NCBI RefSeq assembly: GCF_002076895.1
Contig: NZ_CP020465.1
Coordinates: 124,001-188,000 of the forward strand
Direction: 5' to 3'
Length of the DNA: 64,000 nt
From: Cognaticolwellia beringensis
Lineage (GTDB): Bacteria; Pseudomonadota; Gammaproteobacteria; Enterobacterales; Alteromonadaceae
Below the pieces are notes generated by a model. That model saw only the letters and a program-made list of their open reading frames with translations, searched no databases and had not been told where the DNA came from. Below, one piece after another: positions 8,706 to 16,670 of this stretch. Within the stretch, counting starts at the first letter, position 1; each line of letters starts with the position of its first letter. The position numbers were made by a program, and so were the translations under genes.

Positions 8706-9995
8706 CTGAGAGATCCCCACAAGTTTCTCAATATAAACTTTCATGAATCAGTGCCTTCATTGCACTGATTATCATCTTATCCGATATATAATACCGCTTA
8801 TGTTGTAGGATCCTTAGCGCTAAATACCCATAAGATAGCACACGCTTAGTTTTCACCGAGTTTGCTTGGAATTGCCGATGATAGCCTGCTGATTCCGCTG
8901 CCTTGCCTACACAATATAGATAAAATTGAACCATCATACTTAACAGTAAAATAACCTGCAGCCTTTCTACTGAACGGCTTAAACTACGAGACAAGCCTAA
9001 GCCATAGTATTCATTTTTACAGTCTCTAAAGGATTCTTCAATGGCCATTCTTCGTTTATACATATTCACTAAATGCTGCGGTTTAAATGTATTTCTAGGT
9101 AAATTAGATACTAAGAACCAAGGCTCTTTAGCTGACTTTGAACTCTTTATATTGGTTTTACATTTTGTGGTTACGCCCTTTCGATTAAGCTTATGGCGAT
9201 ACATCTTTCGTCCTTTGAATAAGACACCACGACAAACAAATTGATGAGCCTTTGATAAGATTACGCCTTTGAGCTCACTTGCTATAGAGAGCGCAAGATG
9301 GTGACATTTGCTCACATAATGCCAATCGCTTTCACCTTGACGTTGGCATTTTACAGTGCCTCTTGTCCTTGCAAGCCAGTACCATTGCTGAGCCTCGATC
9401 GCTTTAAACCACGGGATTTTAAAGCCCGCATCCGTGCATATAATAGGCTGAATATCTTCAGGTAATATCTTTTTTAAATTAGCAATGAAGTTCAAGTGTA
9501 CTTGGTGGTTCGTGTGTTTACTTTCAGGATGAACTTCCTCATAGATCGTAACTGCACGTCCTCCAATAGAAATGGCGGCTCTGAGCATGACGAAGTTATA
9601 GTTGTAGACGGTGGACCAGTCCACATGAATAAGTGGGTGGGGTGTCGTAATAAACAGCCGTGCAATGTCCTGGTAAAATGACTGCCTATTCTGATATAAA
9701 GGCTGACTCCCAAGCAGTCTATCGATACGTTTTATCGCGTGTTTTTCTGATTTACCCTGCAAGCTAGCAGCGTGTCTTCCCATCGAGGTTAAGGTCAATG
9801 CCGCACCATTGATGAGACTATCAGCAGCAGTAAAAAGAGATTTTGTAATTCTAGGATCTAAAGTGTTTGAATCAAAGGTGAATAAGTCTGATAATGAAGG
9901 CATAGCGCTTGTATTTGGTATATTTGTTTTTTGTGGTGATTAACATTTTACCAGATATCAAGCGCTTACTTCTTAAACTTGTGGGGATTCCTCAG
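8706..9995 (-). mobile_element. IS10-like insertion sequence (IS4 family), complete, 1290 bp
   Basis: The left end reads CTGAGAGATCCCCACAAG and the right end, on the opposite strand, CTGAGGAATCCCCACAAG. These match the known IS10 tip CTGAGAGATCCCC. The insert is flanked by an 8-bp direct repeat ACTAAAGT (8698-8705 and 9996-10003), the apparent target duplication; IS10 itself usually makes 9 bp. Removing the IS and one duplicate restores a perfect copy of the repeat-array unit (GATGGACTAAAGTCCAACC). The element therefore inserted into the palindromic REP stem-loop of unit 1. One intact transposase gene fills it, so it may be active. Confidence 0.92.
8728..9903 (-). CDS. IS4-family (IS10 group) DDE transposase
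   Basis: Intact 391-residue transposase related to that of Tn10/IS10, sharing KRIDRLLG and SAKEPW. The DDE residues are visible: Asp95 in HVDWS, Asp158 in CTDAGF, and Glu289 within the IS4 signature Y-(2)-R-(3)-E-(6)-K (Tyr282, Arg285, Glu289, Lys296). It catalyses cut-and-paste transposition of the surrounding element. The coding region lacks stops or frameshifts. It ends 22 bp inside the left terminus and starts 92 bp inside the right one, leaving room for its promoter. Confidence 0.93.
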   Translation of the reverse strand: MPSLSDLFTFDSNTLDPRITKSLFTAADSLINGAALTLTSMGRHAASLQGKSEKHAIKRIDRLLGSQPLYQNRQSFYQDIARLFITTPHPLIHVDWSTVYNYNFVMLRAAISIGGRAVTIYEEVHPESKHTNHQVHLNFIANLKKILPEDIQPIICTDAGFKIPWFKAIEAQQWYWLARTRGTVKCQRQGESDWHYVSKCHHLALSIASELKGVILSKAHQFVCRGVLFKGRKMYRHKLNRKGVTTKCKTNIKSSKSAKEPWFLVSNLPRNTFKPQHLVNMYKRRMAIEESFRDCKNEYYGLGLSRSLSRSVERLQVILLLSMMVQFYLYCVGKAAESAGYHRQFQANSVKTKRVLSYGYLALRILQHKRYYISDKMIISAMKALIHESLY

Positions 9996-10110
9996 ACTAA
10001 AGTCCAACCTACAAGGGCAGTCACGGAAATAATGCAGCGTTAGGCTGATTTTTTGTAGGTCGGGCTTCAGCCCGTCAGCAGTTAAGCAGCTAAACATACA
10101 GACATTTAGC

Positions 10111-10469
10111 TTGATGGACTAAAGTCCAACCTACAAGGGCAGTCGCGGTAATAATGCAGCGTTAGGCTGATTTTTTGTAGGTCGGGCTTTAGCCCGTCAG
10201 CAGCTAAACAGACAGACATTTAGCTTGATGGATTGAAATCCAACCTACAAGGGCAGTCGCGGAAATAATGCAGCGTTAGGCTGATTTTTTGTAGGTCGGG
10301 CTTCAGCCCGTCAGCAGATAAACGGTTAAACAGACAGACATTTAGCTTGATGGATTAAAGTCCAACCTACAAGGGCAGTCACGGAAATAATGCAGCGCTA
10401 GGCTGATTTTTTTGTAGGTCGGGCTTCAGCCCGTCAGCAGCTAAACTGTTAAACAGACAGACATTTAGC
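10111..10469. repeat. higher-order repeat copy A (three BIME units, 359 bp)
   Basis: Units of 114, 122 and 123 bp are repeated in the same order at 10470-10828. The middle unit, marked by the variant GATTGAAATCC, differs from its counterpart at one position. I count about 15 differences over 359 bp by eye. Confidence 0.8.
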
Positions 10470-10828
10470 TTGATGGATTAAAGTCCAACCTACAAGGGCA
10501 GTTACGGAAATAATGCAGCGTTAGGCTGATTTTTTGTAGGTCGGGCTTCAGCCCGTCAGCAGCTAAACAGACAGACATTTAGCTTGATGGATTGAAATCC
10601 AACCTACAAGGGCAGTCGCGGAAATAATGCAGCGTTAGGCTGATTTTTTGTAGGTCGGGCTTCAGCCCGTCAGCAGATAAACGGTTAAACAGACAAACAT
10701 TTAGCTTGATGGACTAAAGTCCAACCTACAAGGGCTGTTGGGGTAATAATGCAGCGTTAGGTTGATTTTTTTGTAGGTCGGGCTTCAGCCCGTCAGCAGC
10801 TAAACTGTTAAACAGACAGGCATTTAGC
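10470..10828. repeat. higher-order repeat copy B (three BIME units, 359 bp)
   Basis: Second copy of the three-unit block, directly abutting the first, followed by a truncated eighth unit. The matching order of three different unit lengths shows that the array grew by block duplication as well as by single-unit addition. Confidence 0.8.
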
Positions 10829-11053
10829 TTGATGGACTAAAGTCCAACCTACAAGGGCAGTCACGGTAATAATGCAGCGTTAGGCTGATTTTTTGTAGGT
10901 CGGGCTTCAGCCCGTCAATGGTTAAGCAAGCGCTTAACCTGATGAGGAATCGCACCTGTATCGGTTATTCTTTTTCCAATCGGCATGTCTGCTAAAGAGC
11001 ATTAAATAAAAACGCTTAAGCAATATTGTAAAATGTGTGGACATATTAGCGGA

Positions 11054-11827
11054 TTAATCTTTACCCAATTTACTTTTAACTTTTCTCATATGCTCACGAA
11101 AGCTTTTATCGAACTTTGATTCACCACAGCTGAAAAATTGCGTTGATGAACCTTCGCTTAAACCATAAACACTTAAGTCTTGAGTCACTGAACATCTGCC
11201 ATCATCACCCTTGGTTATAGCTATGCCTGAACCCATGTTTTTAGTGTTTTTTTCTCGCTCTTTCTCTACATCTTTCATGGGGAAAGAATGTGGAACCGAC
11301 GTTGAGTTGGTGTTAAACACTGAAGGTGGTTGATAGCTTTGATAAGGATTATCTGTATTTTGAACCGAATTTTTATTAAGTGTACTGCGCAGCTTTTGTA
11401 ATTGCGTGAAGCTATCTAATTTTCTATTTGTAGGATTGGGTAAGGGTTTCGGCTCAGTGGTTTTATTGTTCGTTTCAGGTAATTCGATAGCTTCTATTAC
11501 CGCTAAGCCAGTTAGAGGTGAATCATCAAGAGCGTTTTTTGTTATTTCAGGCGTTAGGTTCTTTTGTGTTGGTTTACTATTAAGCTCAGTTTGTTCATTA
11601 GAAGTGGCTTCAATTGGCGGTTCTTTTTCTAACAATTTTTTATTAGCTGAGCTTGTATCAGTTTTGGCTACATTTGGCGGGTAATATATAAAGCTTTTTA
11701 TGGGGATTATTTTAGTCGTTGATTTTACTATTTTTGGTTTGTTTGCTTGTGCCATCAGCATTAAAAAAAGAATTATGCCATGAATAATCAGGGAAAATAG
11801 AATGGCGGAGTAAGTTCCTTTTCGCAC
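11054..11827 (-). CDS. membrane-anchored, TonB-like-topology protein of unknown function
   Basis: 257 residues. One N-terminal transmembrane segment (about residues 8-27) follows a short positive leader. A long low-complexity linker rich in Pro, Lys, Glu, Asn and Thr (about 30-190) comes next, then a C-terminal part with two cysteines (GRCSV and FFSCGES) and a basic tail. That layout recalls TonB or TolA, but I see no TonB C-terminal domain and cannot assign a function. The start is GTG at 11827 without a clear Shine-Dalgarno, so the N-terminus is tentative. It lies 76 bp downstream of the solute-binding-like gene on the same strand. Confidence 0.65.
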   Translation of the reverse strand: MRKGTYSAILFSLIIHGIILFLMLMAQANKPKIVKSTTKIIPIKSFIYYPPNVAKTDTSSANKKLLEKEPPIEATSNEQTELNSKPTQKNLTPEITKNALDDSPLTGLAVIEAIELPETNNKTTEPKPLPNPTNRKLDSFTQLQKLRSTLNKNSVQNTDNPYQSYQPPSVFNTNSTSVPHSFPMKDVEKEREKNTKNMGSGIAITKGDDGRCSVTQDLSVYGLSEGSSTQFFSCGESKFDKSFREHMRKVKSKLGKD

Positions 11828-11903
11828 AACGATATCAATATCAGATAAATATAAGGTAAGTTATAGACACGATAGCGCAATCTAAGTTCAATTGATATTC
11901 TCC

Positions 11904-12656
11904 TCAGTTTCTCACTTTATTTATAATAGCCTGTAGTTCACCGTTGTCAGATAGGTCTTTTACGGCTTGTGATAACTGCGTTATTTCATTGGCTAATACG
12001 GATTTTTTTGACACGGCAATATAAGATCCTACTGTTTTATCATAAGCGAACTTCGCTATTTTAATTCTGGTGTTGTATATCTCCTGATCAACCCAAGGTG
12101 TGATAGTTTCTTCGCGCTCAAGAAAGGTGTCAATACGTCCTTTTAACAGCATATCAACGAGTTGTTTGTAGTTAGTTAATGGAATTTTAGTGAGTTGAGG
12201 ATCTTGGTCAAACTGATCAAAATATGATGCTCCTCTTAAAACGCCAATGTTCAAAGAATGCAAGTCTTCATAACTCTTTAACTCGATTTTATTGTCGGCA
12301 TGGATATAGAATTGTAACGGTAGTTTTTGCATTTTTATGGGCGGTTCAAGGTACTTGAGAAACTGTTTTCTTGTTTCTGTTTTCCTTATCGCAATCATCA
12401 TGTCGGCCTGGCCATTTTGTAATAGAGCAAAACAGCGGGCAGGAGGACAATAGACAAAACTTACTTTTTTATTTAATTTGGCTGCCAGTGCATTAGCGAT
12501 ATCAATGTTTTCACCAATGAATATACCGTCAACAATATTGGAGAATGGTGGTTCAATATGCATAGCAAAAACAATAGTATTTAGCGGTTGGGCTGTGATT
12601 TTAAATGACATAAAAAATAAAAAAAACAGGTAACCCAAACTAGCGCGAACGAGCAA
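11904..12656 (-). CDS. periplasmic solute-binding protein-like (family 3)
   Basis: 250 residues with an N-terminal signal peptide (hydrophobic stretch to about residue 20, likely cleavage near ITAQ). A two-lobe bacterial family-3 solute-binding fold follows, indicated by EPPFSN, IDIANALAAKL, DMMIAIRKTETRKQFL and IGVLRGASY. Orphan proteins of this type in Alteromonadales are often not part of an ABC transporter, and no permease or ATPase gene is adjacent. The ligand cannot be predicted. The reading frame begins at a TTG (12656) with no good ribosome-binding site, so the start is uncertain by a few codons. Confidence 0.75.
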   Translation of the reverse strand: MLVRASLGYLFFLFFMSFKITAQPLNTIVFAMHIEPPFSNIVDGIFIGENIDIANALAAKLNKKVSFVYCPPARCFALLQNGQADMMIAIRKTETRKQFLKYLEPPIKMQKLPLQFYIHADNKIELKSYEDLHSLNIGVLRGASYFDQFDQDPQLTKIPLTNYKQLVDMLLKGRIDTFLEREETITPWVDQEIYNTRIKIAKFAYDKTVGSYIAVSKKSVLANEITQLSQAVKDLSDNGELQAIINKVRN

Positions 12657-13060
12657 CGGTATTTGTTTAATTAAGTCTATTTTTACTATTAAAAAGTTAT
12701 TGCCAATATTTGTGATAAATCATTTCCTTATTTACCAAGACTAAAACACTATTTTATTTCATTAACCTTAGTTATTTCGTGTTAAAAACTAGGGTTTTGC
12801 TACAATTAAGTGGCGATATCTATTATAACAACGTCCTTAGTAAATATAGTAGATTTTCATTATTAGATGATGGTTTTTTAGGCTAGCTTTTTTGCTTTCA
12901 ATCAGATTTTAAGTACTGCTGCGAACGCTGAGTGAAATTAATCAACTTGGTATTAGCTAACAAAATACCAAACGGGTTATATAATTGAGTCTAAGCGATG
13001 CAGTTATTTAATCGCATGGGTAAAATAGGTTTTTCGGAAAATTTTCAGCATGAGGTATAT
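12657..13060. other. 404-bp intergenic region upstream of yacL
   Basis: AT-rich and non-coding as far as I can see. It contains one copy of the dispersed motif at 12938-12953. It also has an inverted repeat TTGGTATT/AATACCAA overlapping the 3' end of that motif (arms near 12947 and 12965). Confidence 0.5.
12938..12953 (+). repeat. dispersed intergenic motif, copy 1
   Basis: TTAATCAACTTGGTAT, identical over 16 nt to the copy at 25897-25912 and one base different from the copy at 32913-32928. Confidence 0.6.
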
Positions 13061-13441
13061 ATGGAATATCAATTTATAGATGATCCAATCACAGGCGGCG
13101 CTATCGCTAAATTCTCACTTGATCATGAAGTTATTGGTCCGTGGTTAGAAGTTGAAGTTGGCACTGATACAGAAAAACTCGCACAATTATTGTCAGCTAT
13201 GGCAGATATTGAAGCGGAGAAAAAGTTAGAAGTTACCATAACAGGTAATGAATACACGGTAGTTTTTAATCGTGGCGATGTAACAGTACAAACCAATGCG
13301 AGTATGGACGGGCTTGAGATATTGCCAGATTCATTAATTGAAGAAGATATAGATTTTGATCAACAGGACTCGTCATCTTGTGGGCGTGAAGATTTTCGAG
13401 AAATACTATTGTCTTGGGCAAAGTTCGTCAATAAAAAGTAG
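13061..13441 (+). CDS. yacL: YacL family protein (UPF0231)
   Basis: 126-residue acidic cytoplasmic protein of unknown function. It matches E. coli YacL in its start (MEYQF against MDYEF), in the HEVIGPW block and in the C-terminal CGREDFREIL...FVNKK block. The ATG at 13061 is chosen because TGAGG precedes it by five bases and because E. coli YacL starts there; the in-frame ATG at 12998 would add 21 unrelated residues. In E. coli yacL follows acnB directly. Here the same order survives but is interrupted by 4.7 kb of repeats, an IS and two minus-strand genes. Confidence 0.88.
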   Translation: MEYQFIDDPITGGAIAKFSLDHEVIGPWLEVEVGTDTEKLAQLLSAMADIEAEKKLEVTITGNEYTVVFNRGDVTVQTNASMDGLEILPDSLIEEDIDFDQQDSSSCGREDFREILLSWAKFVNKK

Positions 13442-13590
13442 TCATTCACAAGACCAATATCTTATTAATTACTTGATGAATTTTGGATTACGCTTTTGTT
13501 TGTATTATGCCTTTATTTGAATTGCTGACGCTTGAATTTTATCGAAAAATCATGATACTAAGGCTTCCACTTGTAATCTATGGTAAGTAA

Positions 13591-14661
13591 ATGACTGTAA
13601 AAATTTCTCCGTGTAAATTGTTTCAAATGTGCTCAATTGTTGTGCTATTTATTGCTGTTAATGTGTCGTTCACCGTGCAGGCACAATTAACACCCTGGCA
13701 AAGAATAGATATAGCTAAAAAGGCGTCGTTGCGTGGCAGTGCAGTGTATCAAAATTCACTTTGGATCACCGGCAGTGAAAATACGGTTTATGTTAGCCAA
13801 GACGCGGGTAAAACTTGGCTAGATCGCTCGGTAGTTGCAGATAATAATACCGACTTTCGTGATATCGCATTATTCGATAATAACACCGCTATTGTAATGG
13901 GTGTTGGAGAAGGCGAGCAATCTGTTTTATATAAAACAATAGACGCAGGCATAACTTGGCAATTACTACTACAGAATGAAGATGCTAAGGGCTTTTATGA
14001 TTCCATCGCCTTTTGGGATAATACCATGGGTTTATTATTGGGCGATCCCGTTGACGGTTTCTATGTTATTAAAAAGACCGAAGACGCGGGCAAAACATGG
14101 CGAAGAATCGCGCGGTTAAAACTACCTAAAATATTACCCAAAGAAGCCGCTTTTGCCGCTAGTGGTAATACGCTTATTACGGGTGAAAATGGTCAAGCTT
14201 GGTTAACTACGGGTGGCTTTTCAGCTTCGGTTTATTACAGCAGTGATTGGGGAGAAAGTTGGCAAAGACAAAGTGTACCACTTTTTCAACAAACACAAAC
14301 CGCAGGCGGTTATGCATTAGCTTTGAACAATCAACAGCAGGTTTTTGTGCTAGGTGGAGATTATCTACAGAGACCCGCAAGTTACGCCAATATTGCCACT
14401 TTTGTAGCTAAGCAATGGCGGCCAATTGATGCGGGGCAACGGGGTTTACTTACCGCAATGAGCTGTAGCGATAATATCTGTATTGCCAGTGGTAAAACTG
14501 GCAGTGATATTTCTACTGATGGCGGTCAACATTGGCAAGCGTTTGACGATACATCTGCCGATAAAGACGACCAGGGTTTTTATACCATAGCTAGTGGTAA
14601 TGGATTGTTTTTAGCTGCCGGAGCACAAGGAAAAGTCGCCATCTATCGCACTAGTCATTGA
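13591..14661 (+). CDS. secreted Asp-box (BNR/YCF48-like) beta-propeller protein
   Basis: 356 residues with a signal peptide ending at about VQA-Q (residues 1-31). The mature protein contains at least five Asp-box motifs of the S-x-D-x-G-x-x-W type: SQDAGKTW, TIDAGITW, TEDAGKTW, SSDWGESW and STDGGQHW, spaced as in a beta-propeller. Similar proteins are annotated as YCF48-like or sialidase-like repeat proteins. I see no sialidase RIP motif or catalytic set, so an enzymatic role is not supported. A periplasmic or outer-membrane-associated scaffold is the safest reading. It is transcribed apart from yacL (149-bp gap). Confidence 0.8.
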   Translation: MTVKISPCKLFQMCSIVVLFIAVNVSFTVQAQLTPWQRIDIAKKASLRGSAVYQNSLWITGSENTVYVSQDAGKTWLDRSVVADNNTDFRDIALFDNNTAIVMGVGEGEQSVLYKTIDAGITWQLLLQNEDAKGFYDSIAFWDNTMGLLLGDPVDGFYVIKKTEDAGKTWRRIARLKLPKILPKEAAFAASGNTLITGENGQAWLTTGGFSASVYYSSDWGESWQRQSVPLFQQTQTAGGYALALNNQQQVFVLGGDYLQRPASYANIATFVAKQWRPIDAGQRGLLTAMSCSDNICIASGKTGSDISTDGGQHWQAFDDTSADKDDQGFYTIASGNGLFLAAGAQGKVAIYRTSH

Positions 14662-14680
14662 GAGTAGCTGAAAACCCTTT

Positions 14681-14712
14681 AACTTTATGCTTAACTTTAT
14701 GCTTAGCTTTAT
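14681..14712. repeat. short tandem repeat after the Asp-box gene
   Basis: Two perfect copies of AACTTTATGCTT followed by a partial copy AGCTTTAT. Confidence 0.6.
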
Positions 14713-14757
14713 TCTAAAATAGGCTATGAAATGGGTTATATTTATCTTGAGAAAACT

Positions 14758-15774
14758 TTACCAGCCGATGGTGCTAAGCCAGCTTATAATTTCTGTTGTT
14801 AAGGTGTTTTTAGGGTAGTAACCGGTAACTTGATTGCTTAATTGCTTTTGTCGGTAATAAACTTTCAATGCTCTTTTAGCGGCATTTTTTCTTATATTTG
14901 CATTCGCAATGACTAATCGATGATCGCGCTTTAAATATAAATCAAGTATGGGATAATCTGTTGCTGCCAATTGCTGCGCTATTTTATCGCTTGCTGGTAT
15001 TGTCGGCATATAGCTACTGAGCATAACAAATGCAGCGGGTGCACCCACTAACGCTTGTTGATAAATATCGAGCAATACTGCGCTATGATTACCTTCTGCA
15101 ACAACAATAATGACGCCAGGATAACTTTTAGCTTTCTCAATGAGCGCTAGCATAATATCGGCTAATTTTTTGCCATAGCTTGTTAAAGTTTCGATATCTT
15201 CCGTGCTGCGTTCTTGCACCATTAATGCTTGTGATGGGTAGTTTTCTGGTTTACTCGGAGGGTGTAAGGTAATGGTTGTCCAGCCATGCTGTGGCATATT
15301 CTTACGTAGCTGATTTAGTGCGTTAGGTGTTGCTATACTTTGTTGCCAATCAGGAATTAACAGCAGAGTACCTTTGTTAATTGCCGTGGTGTGTGCATTA
15401 ACCGCCGTCAGATAATTTTCAGAATCAACAACTATTGAACTGATTTTCTCTTGCGATAAGTAGTGTTTAATATCTTGTTGTTGCTGTTCAAACGAATTAA
15501 CAGGTGGGTTGATGATGACGTGGTGTTGATGTTCATCTTCTGCTTCCGTGCCTTTTATGGACTCAACTTCAGTGTTTTCAACCTCAACCTCAGGTTCTGT
15601 GCTTTTAGTCGCTTCTGATCCCTTTTTAGTCGTGTTCTCAGTTTTCTCTACTGTTTTTAGTGGCTCTTGTACTTCTTGAAAAGGGTCAAAGGCCAATGAT
15701 TGAGAGCTATTAACCAGTAGGATCGATGTCGCTAATATAATGAAACTAAATAATGGTTTTATTTTCAAACGCAT
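14758..15774 (-). CDS. DUF3530 family secreted protein
   Basis: 338 residues. A signal peptide (about residues 1-28, ending near SLA-FD) is followed by an acidic Lys/Glu/Thr-rich linker (about 32-85) and then an alpha/beta-hydrolase-like domain (about 90-338). GTLLLIPDW and the block around VVAEGNHSAV recall the DUF3530 family common in marine Gammaproteobacteria. The nucleophile elbow reads EGNHSA rather than G-x-S-x-G, so hydrolase activity is doubtful. Likely periplasmic, function unknown. It lies on the same strand as rluA but 116 bp downstream of it. Confidence 0.75.
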   Translation of the reverse strand: MRLKIKPLFSFIILATSILLVNSSQSLAFDPFQEVQEPLKTVEKTENTTKKGSEATKSTEPEVEVENTEVESIKGTEAEDEHQHHVIINPPVNSFEQQQQDIKHYLSQEKISSIVVDSENYLTAVNAHTTAINKGTLLLIPDWQQSIATPNALNQLRKNMPQHGWTTITLHPPSKPENYPSQALMVQERSTEDIETLTSYGKKLADIMLALIEKAKSYPGVIIVVAEGNHSAVLLDIYQQALVGAPAAFVMLSSYMPTIPASDKIAQQLAATDYPILDLYLKRDHRLVIANANIRKNAAKRALKVYYRQKQLSNQVTGYYPKNTLTTEIISWLSTIGW

Positions 15775-15890
15775 AAAGTAACTTTCCTCTGACAGATAAT
15801 TGATTAACAGGGTGGCGCTACCAAACGCGTACTGTCTATAGTATCGACGTAAGCGAAATTTTCTTTAATTAACCTCAGTAACTTTTGGTG

Positions 15891-16574
15891 TTAATCAAAG
15901 GGGCAGGCTTTTGTAAATGTTAATGTTTGCGCAGAAACTGGATGCGTTATTTGTAGCATTTTGGCATGTAATTGCAAGCGATTACTCATTGTTAATGCTT
16001 GCTCGTGGGCATAAAGTCGATCGCCAAGTATTGGATGACCAAGAGAAAGCATATGGACCCGTAATTGGTGAGAGCGTCCTGTTACCGGTGTCAATTCAAC
16101 TAATGTCGTTATTTTTTTATCGTTGTTTTCGCGATAACTTAAAACCTTGTAATGGGTTAGTGCGGCTTTGCCATTTTCATGATCTACTTTTTGCTTTGGC
16201 CTATTTGGCCAGTCACAAATTAACGGTTGTTCAACAGAGCCCTGAGCTTTTTCAATTTTACCAAAGACCCGAGCAATGTAACTTTTTTGCGTTAAGCGCT
16301 TTTCAAATTGACGGCTAATTGCAACATGGGCAGGTTTATTCAGTGCCATTAAAATAATGCCAGATGTTGCCATATCTAAGCGATGAACCACGGTTGCCGT
16401 AGGCAGCACTTTTAGCACTCTATTTTGTAAACAGTCTTGATGTTCAGGCAAGCGACCGGGTACCGTCAATAGCCCGCTAGGTTTATTGAGGACAACCATA
16501 TCGTTATCTTGATAAACAATATCAAGGTAAGGACTCATTGGAGGCTGATAAATAAAATCAGGGTTAGCACCCAT
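15891..16574 (-). CDS. rluA: dual-specificity rRNA/tRNA pseudouridine synthase
   Basis: RluA converts uridine to pseudouridine at 23S rRNA position 746 and tRNA position 32 in E. coli. The 227-residue product has the catalytic block HRLDMATSG with Asp67. It also carries the strongly conserved PLICDWPNRPKQKV and GRSHQLRVHML segments of E. coli RluA, so this is RluA rather than RluC or RluD, and it has no S4 domain. A GGAAT ribosome-binding site lies about nine bases before the ATG. It is downstream of rapA, as in E. coli, but separated by a terminator hairpin. Confidence 0.93.
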   Translation of the reverse strand: MGANPDFIYQPPMSPYLDIVYQDNDMVVLNKPSGLLTVPGRLPEHQDCLQNRVLKVLPTATVVHRLDMATSGIILMALNKPAHVAISRQFEKRLTQKSYIARVFGKIEKAQGSVEQPLICDWPNRPKQKVDHENGKAALTHYKVLSYRENNDKKITTLVELTPVTGRSHQLRVHMLSLGHPILGDRLYAHEQALTMSNRLQLHAKMLQITHPVSAQTLTFTKACPFD

Positions 16575-16602
16575 TTTAAGGTATTCCTTTTGAGCTTGCG
16601 TG

Positions 16603-16634
16603 AAACAAAAAGGCTACACAATATGCGTAGCCTT
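16603..16634 (-). terminator. terminator between rapA and rluA
   Basis: Perfect 8-bp arms AAGGCTAC and GTAGCCTT (16610-16617 and 16627-16634), read on the minus strand, end in TTTTTGTTT. Placed 37 bp after the rapA stop and before rluA, it implies that rluA has its own promoter or is fed by read-through. Confidence 0.8.
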
Positions 16635-16670
16635 ACTATCTTTTGTCATCAGTCGTTAGTGCGACATAGC

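Larger units (their letters stand above)
9996..10920. repeat. REP/BIME-like tandem array (eight units, first split by the IS)
   Basis: Eight units start at 8691 (split, continuing at 10004), 10111, 10225, 10347, 10470, 10584, 10706 and 10829. Each carries two convergent REP-like palindromes: an inverted one reading GATGGACTAAAGTCCAACC-TACAA, and a direct one reading TTGTAGGTCGGGCTTCAGCC-CGTC. Both begin with GTAG at the foot of the stem, as in REPs mobilised by RAYT (TnpA-REP) transposases. Unit lengths are 122, 114, 122, 123, 114, 122 and 123. The last unit is truncated after its direct REP. The following 130 bp up to 11053 hold only a short GGTTAAGC/GCTTAACC hairpin at 10920-10939. No RAYT gene is in the window. 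Confidence 0.88.

Noticed and set aside
10004..10920. CRISPR-like regular repeats
   Set aside because: Unit length is 114-123 bp with conserved sequence throughout, no unique ~30-bp spacers, and no cas genes. The structure is REP/BIME-like.
14758..15774. Active serine hydrolase in the DUF3530 protein
   Set aside because: The expected G-x-S-x-G elbow is replaced by EGNHSA, so catalytic activity is not supported.
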